From contig JBAPTR010000066.1 of the NCBI GenBank assembly GCA_049282265.1, positions 1 to 32,763 of the forward strand: a stretch of 32,763 nt of DNA. Direction: 5' to 3'. The notes beneath the pieces were generated by a model, which worked only from the letters and a program-made list of their open reading frames with translations, did not search any database and had not been told where the DNA came from. This DNA is from CAYUCJ01 sp049282265 (GTDB taxonomy: Bacteria > Desulfobacterota > DSM-4660 > Desulfatiglandales > Desulfatiglandaceae). A program made the translations under genes and the position numbers. Below, one piece after another: positions 23,165 to 30,847 of this stretch; position 1 is the first letter of the stretch; the number at the start of each line of letters is the position of its first letter.

Positions 23165-24457
23165 ATGGGAAAGAGTTCCATGCCTTCTTTTACGTCATCC
23201 GATGTATTGAAAGACCTGCAGCTTGAAGGACTTAAATGGACGGTATGTCACGCATATGGAGGATCCGGCTTCTATAAAAAGAAGCTGGATGAGGCAGGGG
23301 TCCGACCGGAAGATATCAAGTCCCTGGATGACCTTGAAAGACTTCCCTTCACCACGGCAAGGGACCTCCAGGAAGGCTACCCTTTTCCTTTGCTTTCGGT
23401 CCCTTTCGAAGAGGTGGTCAGGATTCATGCCTCTTCCGGCACCACGGGAAGAAGAAAAGTGCTCTGTTATACCCGGAAGGATATAGAAGACTGGACCCGG
23501 TTTTTTGCCCGTTGCTATGAAATGGCGGGACTTTCCACGGAGGACCGCGTACAGATCGCCGTCGGCTACGGCGTCTGGACGGCCGGCATCAGCTTTCAGA
23601 TGGGGTGTGAGGCCTTTGGAGCCATGGCCATCCCTGCTGGACCCGGCAACCTTGATATGCAATGCCAGTTCCTGGTTGATTTTCAGAGCACGGTCATGTG
23701 CTGTACGGCCTCCATGGGGCTCCTGATGGCCGAAGAAGTGAACAGGCGCGGGCTCCGGGACAAGATCAATCTCAAGAAAATGATCTTTGGTTCGGAACGA
23801 TCCAGCGACGCCATGAGAAAACGGATCGGAGAACTGCTCGACTTGGAGCACATGTTTGATATCCCGGGGATGACCGAACTCTACGGTCCCGGAACCGGAC
23901 TGGACTGTGCGTATCACACGGGTATTCATTATTGGGCTGACTACTACATCCTCGAGATCCTGGATCCCGAAACCCTGAGACCGGTCCCGGAAGGAGAGAC
24001 CGGCGAGATGATCGTGACGACCCTGAGGAAAGAGGCTGCCCCTTTGATTCGGTACCGAACCAGGGACCTGACCCGCCTGATTCCCGGGGAGTGCCCCTGT
24101 GGCTCGATCCTTCCCAGGCACGACAGGCTCCTGGGCCGATCGGATGACATGTTTATTTTCAGGGCCGTCAATATCTATCCGGGCCAGATAGATCATGTGC
24201 TTTCAGGGATTGAAGGCATCGGCAGCGAGTATCAGGTGCACCTTGAGAGGAAACCCGATGGAAAGGACTATATGACCTTGAAGCTGGAGCGTGACCACGG
24301 TGTCGAGAGCGCACAGGATCCGGTCCTGATCAAGGTGGTCGGAGAAGAAATAAAGAAACAGATCATGGTCAGTGCTTCCGTAGAAGTATGGGACTACGGA
24401 TCTTTGCCCCGCTCCGAGAGAAAGAGTAAGCGCGTTTTCGATAACAGGGAAGAGTAG
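23165..24457 (+). CDS. paaK: Phenylacetate-CoA ligase family enzyme (PaaK type)
   Basis: 430-aa adenylate-forming aryl-CoA ligase. PaaK converts phenylacetate, ATP and CoA to phenylacetyl-CoA; relatives act on indoleacetate or other aryl acids. Motifs: CHAYGGSGFYKKKLDEAGVR with LDDLERLPFTTARDLQEGYP; P-loop HASSGTTGRRKVL (88-100); IPGMTELYGPGTGLDC for the substrate and adenylate region; APLIRYRTRDLTRLIPGECP with the CPCGS turn typical of the family; and GRSDDMFIFRAVNIYPGQID (hinge). Length matches the family (about 430). The ATG at 23165 has AAAGGAG 13 bases upstream; the Met at 23180 is possible. Its neighbours (TRAP set, dehydrogenase/hydratase fusion) and iorA 7 kb downstream fit aryl-acid metabolism. 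The exact substrate is uncertain. Confidence 0.88.
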   Translation: MGKSSMPSFTSSDVLKDLQLEGLKWTVCHAYGGSGFYKKKLDEAGVRPEDIKSLDDLERLPFTTARDLQEGYPFPLLSVPFEEVVRIHASSGTTGRRKVLCYTRKDIEDWTRFFARCYEMAGLSTEDRVQIAVGYGVWTAGISFQMGCEAFGAMAIPAGPGNLDMQCQFLVDFQSTVMCCTASMGLLMAEEVNRRGLRDKINLKKMIFGSERSSDAMRKRIGELLDLEHMFDIPGMTELYGPGTGLDCAYHTGIHYWADYYILEILDPETLRPVPEGETGEMIVTTLRKEAAPLIRYRTRDLTRLIPGECPCGSILPRHDRLLGRSDDMFIFRAVNIYPGQIDHVLSGIEGIGSEYQVHLERKPDGKDYMTLKLERDHGVESAQDPVLIKVVGEEIKKQIMVSASVEVWDYGSLPRSERKSKRVFDNREE

Positions 24458-24495
24458 ACGTCGGAATGTGGAAGGTTTCCCCGTCGGTCTTTTTA

Positions 24496-24515
24496 CCCGC
24501 CGGTCTTGCGGCGGG
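24496..24515 (+). terminator. GC-rich hairpin after paaK
   Basis: CCCGCCG at 24496-24502 and CGGCGGG at 24509-24515 form a perfect seven-base stem with a GTCTTG loop. A T-run precedes rather than follows it, so on the plus strand it is not a classical intrinsic terminator. It may be a pause or processing site, or part of an intergenic repeat. Confidence 0.4.
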
Positions 24516-24575
24516 CTGGCGGGCGGAATGGGAATGGCAACGCTGATACAGAAGAAGTAATGGCGAGCTTTGATT

Positions 24576-24752
24576 ATGAAAAAATTTGATTACTACCAAC
24601 CGCAGGACCTTGGAGAAACATTGAACCCGATGGAGAAACTGGGCGGGAATGCCAGGTATATCGCGGGCGGTACGGGCCTGATCGTGCGGATAAGGGACCT
24701 CCCCATAACACCGGAAAGGATCCTGAGCGCATTGAAAAACCAAAAGAAATAG
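24576..24752 (+). pseudogene. N-terminal fragment of a molybdenum hydroxylase FAD subunit
   Basis: 58 codons read MKKFDYYQPQDLGETLNPME, then GGNARYIAGGTGLIVRIRDL, after which homology stops. This is the beginning of the FAD-binding subunit of xanthine dehydrogenase/CO dehydrogenase/4-hydroxybenzoyl-CoA reductase-type enzymes (CoxM/HbaD group), which usually run to about 280-300 aa. The family motif GGTDL reads GGTGL here. No partner genes for the Fe-S or molybdenum subunits are present. It is a truncated relic, interesting because such enzymes hydroxylate or dehydroxylate aromatic rings. It sits between the PaaK-type ligase and the dehydrogenase/hydratase fusion. A 22-base gap with a strong GA-rich site separates it from the next gene. 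Confidence 0.75.
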
Positions 24753-24773
24753 AAGCTGAAGAGGAGGAGGCCA

Positions 24774-26798
24774 ATGAACCGGAAAAAGACTTTGTACAAT
24801 ACCTACCATAACCCTTTGCTCATCAGGCCCAAGCGTCCCCTGCCGAAAGAAGTCGCCGTGATAGGGGCAGGCACCATCGGGCCCGATATCGGATATTATC
24901 TAAAGGCCGCCCTTCCTGATATCAAACTCTTTCTGGTGGATGTGATGGAGGAGGCCCTGAAAAATGCCGAAAAGAGGCTTTCAGGATATGCCAGGAAGGC
25001 GGTGGATAGGAAGAAGATGAAAGAGGAACAGGCCGGCGTCGTCCTCCAAAACATTGCCTACACCACGGATTATGCCCACATTGAGAATTGTGATCTGGTC
25101 ATTGAGGCCGCAACGGAGAATATCCCCCTCAAGCAGAAGATCTTTGAGAGTGTGGAGGGGATTGTGGGAGCCGATACCATCATCACCTCCAACACCAGTT
25201 CCATCCCTGCGGACAGGATATTTTCCCGGATGAATCGCCCTGAGAGGGCGACCATAACCCATTTCTTCGCCCCTGCATGGCGGAGCCTCCCGGTGGAGGT
25301 GATCACCTGGGAAAAGGTAAATCAGGGCGTGGTGGATGACCTGTGCTGGTTCTTTGCCCGAACGGGCAAGGCCCCCATCATTACGGACAACGCCATCTGT
25401 TTCATGCTGGACCGGATTTTTGACAACTGGTGTAACGAAGCGGCGTACCTTCTGAACGAGGCCAGCGCAAGCCAGGTGGACAAGGTGGCGGAGGAATTCG
25501 TCTATGCCGGACCCTTTTTCGTCCTGAATATGGCCAACGGCAATCCCATCACCATTGAGACAAATACCCTCCAGATGGAGGAAGGGGAGCACTACAAGCC
25601 GGCCTCCATCCTGGCCTCCGTGGACCGGTGGCTCACGCATCGTCCAGGGACAGAAGTTGAGATCCCGCAAACATTGCTAGAAAAGATCAGGGACCGGATG
25701 CTGGGCATCTTTTTCTCCCAGTCTTTTGATATCATTGACCGGGGTATCGGCACAAAGGAAGACCTCAATTTCGGCTGCCAGATCGCGTTGGGATTCAGAA
25801 AAGGTCCATTTGATGTCATGCGCGGCCTGGGAGAGGCGGAGGTGAGCCGGATCATGAAGGGGTTTGAGAAAGAGCGCCCCGGATTTCCCCAGCCAAGGAA
25901 AACCTTCTCCTACTATCAAAATTTCAACCGGCACATCCTGGTGGATGATATGGATGGCGTGAAGGTCATCACCATCCGCAGGCCACAGGCCATGAATGCG
26001 CTGAACGACGAGGTGACGGGGGAGATATTGAAGGTTCTTCAGGAACATGCGCATGACCCGGCAGTCAAAGGATTCGTGATCACGGGATATGGAGCCAAGG
26101 CCTTTTCTGCCGGGGCCGATATCGGTAAATTTCCCGAAATGCTTGGAGACAAGAATGCATCAATTGAGTATTCCAGGGAATGTGCAATGGTACAGTTGTT
26201 TATGGACGAGATGGAAAAGCCCATCGTTGCGGCAGTGAATGGTATGGCATTGGGCGGTGGTCTGGAGCTTGCGATCAGGTGCCACGGTATTGTTGCCACA
26301 AAGAATGCCCTGTTCCAGTTCCCTGAGATCACCCTGGGGATTCTCCCAGGAATAGGCGGCTGCATCGTCCCGTACCGGAAGTGGCCAAAGGGGGCGGCCC
26401 TGTTCCATGAGATGATATGCCTTGGAAAGCCGATTCGGATAAAGGAGGCCCTTGAAATCGGCATGGTGGATGAGGTGGCGGAGGACTACGCCGACTTGAT
26501 CACTAAAGCCGTGGCTTTGGCCAGGAGTATGGGGGATAGTTTGAAAAGGATCCCTGATGGAGAAGTGGAAATTCCGAAAATTGAGATCCCTCCGGAACCT
26601 GCGGCCGGTAAGCTCGCCCTGAGCAAGGAGGCTGTTTCCATAATCGTGAAGACCATTGAATCAGGGGCGGCGGCAGAACGTTTCAGAGACGCCCTTGAGA
26701 TCGGATACGCGGGATTTGGCGATATCGGGTGTACCGATGCCGCAAAGGAAGGAATTACCGCATTCCTGCAGAAAAGGAAGCCTGAATACAAGAAATGA
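24774..26798 (+). CDS. Bifunctional 3-hydroxyacyl-CoA dehydrogenase / enoyl-CoA hydratase, reversed order
   Basis: 674-aa fusion. Residues about 24-370 form an NAD-dependent 3-hydroxyacyl-CoA dehydrogenase: GAGTIG (31-36), CDLVIEAATENIPLKQKIF, SNTSS (139-143), and His163 with Glu175 in THFFAPAWRSLPVEVI. Asp213 in CFMLDR replaces the usual Asn of GFIVNR. Residues about 385-600 form an enoyl-CoA hydratase/crotonase domain: GAKAFSAGADIGKF (oxyanion hole), then NGMALGGGLELA with Glu498 and FPEITLGILPGIGG with Glu518, both catalytic acids. The order is dehydrogenase first, hydratase second, the opposite of FadB/FadJ. It resembles archaeal bifunctional crotonyl-CoA hydratase/3-hydroxybutyryl-CoA dehydrogenases. 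GAGGAGGAGG precedes the ATG at 24774. It would carry out hydration and oxidation of the enoyl-CoA made by an acyl-CoA dehydrogenase. Confidence 0.92.
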   Translation: MNRKKTLYNTYHNPLLIRPKRPLPKEVAVIGAGTIGPDIGYYLKAALPDIKLFLVDVMEEALKNAEKRLSGYARKAVDRKKMKEEQAGVVLQNIAYTTDYAHIENCDLVIEAATENIPLKQKIFESVEGIVGADTIITSNTSSIPADRIFSRMNRPERATITHFFAPAWRSLPVEVITWEKVNQGVVDDLCWFFARTGKAPIITDNAICFMLDRIFDNWCNEAAYLLNEASASQVDKVAEEFVYAGPFFVLNMANGNPITIETNTLQMEEGEHYKPASILASVDRWLTHRPGTEVEIPQTLLEKIRDRMLGIFFSQSFDIIDRGIGTKEDLNFGCQIALGFRKGPFDVMRGLGEAEVSRIMKGFEKERPGFPQPRKTFSYYQNFNRHILVDDMDGVKVITIRRPQAMNALNDEVTGEILKVLQEHAHDPAVKGFVITGYGAKAFSAGADIGKFPEMLGDKNASIEYSRECAMVQLFMDEMEKPIVAAVNGMALGGGLELAIRCHGIVATKNALFQFPEITLGILPGIGGCIVPYRKWPKGAALFHEMICLGKPIRIKEALEIGMVDEVAEDYADLITKAVALARSMGDSLKRIPDGEVEIPKIEIPPEPAAGKLALSKEAVSIIVKTIESGAAAERFRDALEIGYAGFGDIGCTDAAKEGITAFLQKRKPEYKK

Positions 26799-27191
26799 TG
26801 ACTTCGTAAAAGGCTAAATTATGCCGCAAGCGGCAGCCTATGAGGAACGAAGAGGAGCCGAACCTGACACTCTTTTTCAGATCCTTTCTAAACACTTCGG
26901 AGGGGATGGACGCCGATTTGGGGCTCAGCGCAAATTCATAGAAGCGCGTGGGGATTGGGAGGCGTAAACCCCAAATAGCCGTCCATGTCGGTGTGTGGTG
27001 CCAAGTGCACTATGAGAAAGGGTCTGAAAAAGAGTCTCACGCCCTGCTCCTTGACTCCGGCGGATGAGACGACTTCGTTGGAAGCTAATCTATGTTCCAA
27101 GCAACAATCTGCGAGCAACGAAGTGGATCCGAAAAGGGCCCTTCGGTTCTCCTCGTGAACCTAGGTGAATAAGAGGATTTCGTTGGAAGTA
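26797..27191. repeat. Composite intergenic repeat: 64-bp unit, inverted 21-mers, 127-bp copy B
   Basis: This 390-bp gap has no gene I can support and is built of repeats. 26797-26815 (GATGACTTCGTAAAAGGCT) resembles the left end of the element behind etfA and begins on the stop codon of the fusion gene. 26806-26869 matches 32700-32763 at about 53 of 64 bases. 26869-26889 (ACTCTTTTTCAGATCCTTTC plus T) is the reverse complement of 27015-27035 with one mismatch, so the middle can fold or be an inverted element. 26958-27084 is copy B of the 127-bp repeat at 18270. The word TTCGTTGGAAG recurs at 27075 and 27179, next to the start of the regulator gene. No strong promoter is visible. Confidence 0.8.
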
Positions 27192-28901
27192 ATGAAAACA
27201 ACCTCCATGAGCGCTTCGGTCCCTGAAGCCATTGCATCTCCTTTTCTCAAGGCCCAGGAATATGTGGAGCGCTATTTCGAAAAAAGGGAGGAAAACCCGC
27301 AGCAGGGACAGGTCAGTTTTTCCGGCGAGCGGTACATCCTGGTGCGGGCTGCATCCATGTCAAAGGAGTTCTTTGACATGGTCACTTCTCTCTATGATGA
27401 CCGGGGAAAAGAAGAGGCCAGGGACGTGGCATTCGGCCTGCTCTTCGATATTGCCCACTCCATCGGAAAGGCCGATGCAAGGAACTTTTCTTCCAAGATG
27501 GGCGTGAGCAAGCCCATTGAAAAGCTGTCTGCCGGTCCCATACATTTTGCGCACACCGGCTGGGCCTTTGTGAAGATCCTTCCGGAATCCCATCCCACCC
27601 CCGATGAAAACTACTGCCTTATCTATGACCACCCTTTTTCCTTCGAGGCAAACGCGTGGCTTGAGAGCGGGAGAAAAACGGACTTTCATGTCTGCATTAT
27701 GAATGCAGGGTACTCATCGGGCTGGTGTGAAGAAAGCTTCGGCATTCCCCTGGTAGCCGCGGAAATCGAGTGCCGGGCGAAGGGTGATGATTACTGCCGC
27801 TTCATTATGGCCCCGCCAACCACCATTGAGAAACGCATCAAAGAATATGGCTCTAATTATCTGGTAAAAGCGGCGGATTTTGGGACCGTGGATGTGCCCG
27901 AGTTCTTCCGACGAAAAAGAATGGAGGAAGAGCTGAGGCGCCATCGCGATCATCTGGAAGAGCTGGTTCATAGGCGTACGGACAAACTCAGTGCCACGAA
28001 TCTGCAGCTGCAGAGTGAAATTCTGGAGCGGAACCAGGCGGAAAAGGCCTTGCGAAAGAGCGAGACCATGCTTCGGGCCATTTTTGACCAGACCTTTCAA
28101 TTCATCGCGGTCTTGAAACTGGATGGAACCGTCCTGAAAGTGAACAAGACGGCCATGCGCTTCGTGGGGGTCAATGAGTCTGAAATTCTCAGGAAGCCCT
28201 TTTGGGAAACACCCTGGTGGGCCCACTCGGAGCCGGGACAGAAGCGGTTGCGTAAGGCCGTCAACGAGGCGGCAAAGGGGCATCTGGTCCGCTTTGAAAC
28301 CACACATACGGCCCATGACGGGACGGCTGTGAACATTGATTTTTCCATAAAACCGGTCAAGGACGAAACCGGCAACATGGTCCTGCTGATAGCGGAAGGC
28401 AGAGATATGACCGACCTCAAAGCGGCCATGGAAGGTCTGCGGAGCAGGGAGGCCCAGTTGGAAACCCAATCCCGTCACCTGGAAGAAGCGAACATCGCAC
28501 TGAAAGTCCTGCTCAAACAGATGGAAGAAAAAAAGAACGATGACAGAGAATCCATCCTTTCCAATGTGAAGCAGTTGGTCAACCCGTATCTTCAGAGATT
28601 GAAGGTGAGCAAACTGGACAGGAACCAGAGGGGTCTTGCCGAAACCCTGGAAATGAACCTGCGCAACATCACATCGCCCCTCGTTGGGAGGCTGTCGTCC
28701 CGTTTCCTGAGCCTGACGCCCATGGAGATCCGGGTCGCCAATCTGGTTAAGGAAGGGCTCACGAACAAAGAGATGGCTGAATTGCTGGGTACTTCCGCAA
28801 ACACGGTTTCTTCCCACCGCTTCAAATTACGGGGTAAACTGGGTCTGAAAAGGAAAGGTGTCAACCTGAGATCTTATCTGCTTTCCCTTGCAGATGGGTG
28901 A
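27192..28901 (+). CDS. XylR_N/V4R-PAS-LuxR transcriptional regulator
   Basis: 569-aa sensor-regulator. Residues about 10-140 resemble the activator-binding domain of XylR-type regulators (ERYILVRAASMSKEFFDMVT, FDIAHSIGKADARNFSSKMG, HTGWAFVKILPESHPTPDEN). Residues about 150-215 hold the V4R signature, CIMNAGYSSGWCEESFGIPL, then ECRAKGDDYCRFIM. A coiled coil (about 235-285) leads into a PAS domain (about 285-405: LRAIFDQTFQFIAVLKLDGT, then VNIDFSIKPVKDETGNMVLL). A second coiled coil (410-460) leads to a C-terminal LuxR helix-turn-helix (about 495-565: LTPMEIRVANLVKEGLTNKE, NTVSSHRFKLRGKLG). XylR relatives use an AAA+ sigma54 module; here PAS and LuxR replace it. The start is uncertain: GTG 27165, ATG 27192 and ATG 27207 all lack a strong ribosome-binding site. 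Probable aromatic-compound sensor for flanking operons (inference). Confidence 0.88.
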   Translation: MKTTSMSASVPEAIASPFLKAQEYVERYFEKREENPQQGQVSFSGERYILVRAASMSKEFFDMVTSLYDDRGKEEARDVAFGLLFDIAHSIGKADARNFSSKMGVSKPIEKLSAGPIHFAHTGWAFVKILPESHPTPDENYCLIYDHPFSFEANAWLESGRKTDFHVCIMNAGYSSGWCEESFGIPLVAAEIECRAKGDDYCRFIMAPPTTIEKRIKEYGSNYLVKAADFGTVDVPEFFRRKRMEEELRRHRDHLEELVHRRTDKLSATNLQLQSEILERNQAEKALRKSETMLRAIFDQTFQFIAVLKLDGTVLKVNKTAMRFVGVNESEILRKPFWETPWWAHSEPGQKRLRKAVNEAAKGHLVRFETTHTAHDGTAVNIDFSIKPVKDETGNMVLLIAEGRDMTDLKAAMEGLRSREAQLETQSRHLEEANIALKVLLKQMEEKKNDDRESILSNVKQLVNPYLQRLKVSKLDRNQRGLAETLEMNLRNITSPLVGRLSSRFLSLTPMEIRVANLVKEGLTNKEMAELLGTSANTVSSHRFKLRGKLGLKRKGVNLRSYLLSLADG

Positions 28902-28935
28902 TTTATCGTCACCGATTTACCACCGAATTAATACC

Positions 28936-28965
28936 TTGACCGGTGATGCGTTTGCGCTGTATTAA
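28936..28965 (+). promoter_or_regulatory. Candidate sigma70 promoter for trpB2-iorA
   Basis: TTGACC at 28936-28941 and TATTAA at 28960-28965, 18 bases apart, lie about 110 bases before trpB2. The -35 is good and the -10 moderate. A small GGTGA/TCACC stem around 28897-28913 marks the end of the upstream regulator gene. Only moderate support. Confidence 0.4.
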
Positions 28966-29073
28966 ATTCATCAGGGGGTTTTTAACCTCAAAGCCCATTT
29001 TTCCGCCGAGCCCAATCGGCAGTGGTTGCCGCAGGCCGGAATAATAACCAAAACCAGAGATAAGGAGGGAGTT

Positions 29074-30450
29074 ATGGAGAGAAAGAAGATTGTGTTGCAG
29101 GAGTCAGAAATGCCTCGCCAATGGTACAACATCCTGCCTGACCTGCCGACCCCGGTTGAGCCTCCGCTGCATCCGGGAACCGGACAGCCCGTTGGCCCTG
29201 AAGATCTGGCCCCTATTTTTCCCATGCCCTTGATTGAACAAGAGGTGAGCCAGAAAAGGTTTATCGACATTCCCGACGAAGTCCTGGAAAAGTATCTGAT
29301 CTGGCGTCCGACCCCTCTTTATCGGGCCTATGCCCTTGAAAAATACCTGGACACTCCTGCGAAAATATATTTCAAGAATGAAGGTGTGAGCCCCGCAGGG
29401 AGCCACAAGCCCAATACAGCCATCGCACAGGCATACTACAACAAAATTTCAGGCACGAAGAAGCTCACCACCGAGACGGGTGCGGGCCAGTGGGGAAGCG
29501 CGCTTGCCTTCTGTTGTGCACTGTTCGGGCTGGAGTGTAAGGTTTTTATGGTGAAGATCAGCTATAACCAGAAGCCTTACCGGCGTATCATGATGCAGAC
29601 CTGGGGAGCCACCTGTATTGCAAGCCCCAGCACAGAGACGAAGGCAGGTCAGAGCATTCTTGCAGAAGCTCCCGATTCTCCCGGGAGCCTCGGCATGGCT
29701 ATCAGCGAGGCCGTGGAAGCCGCGGTGATGGATGAGGACACCAAATACTCCCTGGGCAGTGTGCTCAATCACGTTATGCTGCACCAGACCATCAATGGAC
29801 TCGAAACCCAAAAGCAAATGGCCATTGCCGGTGACTATCCGGACGTGATCATCGGTTGCGCGGGTGGGGGAAGCAACTTCGCCGGGAATTGTCTGCCCTT
29901 TGTAAGGGATAAAATCAACGGCAAGGATATTGATATTATCGGCGTGGAACCCATGTCCTGCCCCACAATGACCAGGGGACCCTTTGCCTATGATTTTGGA
30001 GACACCGTCGGGATGACGCCGCTCCTGCCCATGCATACGCTCGGCCATTCATTTGTCCCGGCGCCCATCCATGCAGGAGGCCTGAGGTATCACGGCATGG
30101 CTCCCATTATCAGCCAGCTCTTGATGAGCAACCTGATCCGGGCAGAAGCCTTACCGCAGCTCGAGACATTCCAGGCGGGCATCACCTTTGCCCGGACCGA
30201 AGGGTTCATCAGTGCACCTGAAACGGATCACGCCATAGCAATGACCATCAGGGAGGCCCTGAAGGCAAAGGAAGAGGGAAAGGAAAAGGTCATACTCTTC
30301 AACTGGAGCGGCCATGGTTTGGTGGATATGGCTGCATATGAGGCCTATCTGTCGGGAAAACTGTCGGATCATGCAATGCCGGAGGAAGAGATCGAAAGGG
30401 CCCTGGGAGATATCGCCGCCTTACCGAAGCCCCAGCAGTTCAAAGGCTGA
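29074..30450 (+). CDS. trpB2: Tryptophan synthase beta subunit, TrpB2 type
   Basis: 458-aa PLP enzyme of the TrpB2 branch (longer than the about 400-aa TrpB1). It joins indole with serine (or a related donor) to make tryptophan. PLP lysine Lys112 sits in SPAGSHKPNTAIAQAYY. Catalytic Glu134 is in TTETGAGQWGSALAF. The phosphate-binding loop is IGCAGGGSNFAGN (260-272). Other family motifs: WRPTPLYRAYALEKYL, NGLETQKQMA, SAPETDHAIAM, and the C-terminal FNWSGHGLVDM with the PLP ring-contacting Ser. The N-terminal extension (residues 10-60) is typical of TrpB2. GGAGGG precedes the ATG at 29074. No trpA is in the window; TrpB2 often stands alone and salvages free indole. Its neighbours are a small Cys-rich protein and iorA, linking it to aryl-pyruvate metabolism. 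Confidence 0.93.
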   Translation: MERKKIVLQESEMPRQWYNILPDLPTPVEPPLHPGTGQPVGPEDLAPIFPMPLIEQEVSQKRFIDIPDEVLEKYLIWRPTPLYRAYALEKYLDTPAKIYFKNEGVSPAGSHKPNTAIAQAYYNKISGTKKLTTETGAGQWGSALAFCCALFGLECKVFMVKISYNQKPYRRIMMQTWGATCIASPSTETKAGQSILAEAPDSPGSLGMAISEAVEAAVMDEDTKYSLGSVLNHVMLHQTINGLETQKQMAIAGDYPDVIIGCAGGGSNFAGNCLPFVRDKINGKDIDIIGVEPMSCPTMTRGPFAYDFGDTVGMTPLLPMHTLGHSFVPAPIHAGGLRYHGMAPIISQLLMSNLIRAEALPQLETFQAGITFARTEGFISAPETDHAIAMTIREALKAKEEGKEKVILFNWSGHGLVDMAAYEAYLSGKLSDHAMPEEEIERALGDIAALPKPQQFKG

Positions 30451-30475
30451 AAAAACTGGATGTTTGACTGATGAT

Positions 30476-30509
30476 ATGGCCCCGGGAGAGGCTTTCACCT
30501 CGGGGCCAT
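30476..30509 (+). terminator. Hairpin after trpB2
   Basis: ATGGCCCCG (30476-30484) pairs exactly with CGGGGCCAT (30501-30509), followed by TTCTCC. A GC-rich nine-base stem with a short, impure T-stretch suggests a partial terminator or attenuator between trpB2 and the small gene/iorA pair, so the two parts may be expressed at different levels. Confidence 0.6.
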
Positions 30510-30568
30510 TTCTCCTATGAAGCAACCGACAGACGGCACTTGCTTCCTGGACGCAGCGAGGTAAAGGC

Positions 30569-30847
30569 ATGAAAGACCGGCCCCCGGACGAGACTTTTCA
30601 GATTCGGTGCCCCCGTTTGGGCCATCAAATCTATTTCTCATACTGCCGTTCAGAGAACAATGGACTTCCCTGTTTCAAAGTCCTGGATTGCTGGAGCGGT
30701 CATTTTCTGGTGGAAGACTATCTGAAAAAGGAACTGACCCCTGAACAATGGGAACGGGTTTCCGACAGGCAGCCCAAGTCAAAGATGCTTTCCCTGCTGG
30801 AATTGATAGAACAGGCCAAAAAAAGAAAGAAAGAAATGGAAAAATAA
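30569..30847 (+). CDS. Small Cys-rich protein linked to iorA, 92 aa
   Basis: Unrecognised 92-aa protein. The N-terminal half carries four cysteines in a regular setting: RCPRLGHQIYFSYCRSENNG, then LPCFKVLDCW. The C-terminal half is a charged helix (LTPEQWERVSDRQPKSKMLS, then a Lys/Glu-rich tail). The cysteines (15, 27, 36, 42 by my count) could hold a zinc ion or a [4Fe-4S] cluster. There is no signal peptide. GAGGTAAAGG lies before the ATG. Its stop TAA overlaps the iorA ATG by one base (TAATG), so the two are translationally coupled. This suggests an accessory factor for IorA or for its electron acceptor, but no function can be assigned. I recall no named family. Confidence 0.75.
   Translation: MKDRPPDETFQIRCPRLGHQIYFSYCRSENNGLPCFKVLDCWSGHFLVEDYLKKELTPEQWERVSDRQPKSKMLSLLELIEQAKKRKKEMEK

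Noticed and set aside
26936..27118. 60-codon minus-strand frame in the repeat region
   Set aside because: It lies mostly within the 127-bp dispersed repeat and has no ribosome-binding site or protein-like pattern.
27714..28817. 367-codon minus-strand frame opposite the LuxR-type regulator
   Set aside because: Antisense shadow of a multi-domain gene; no family features.
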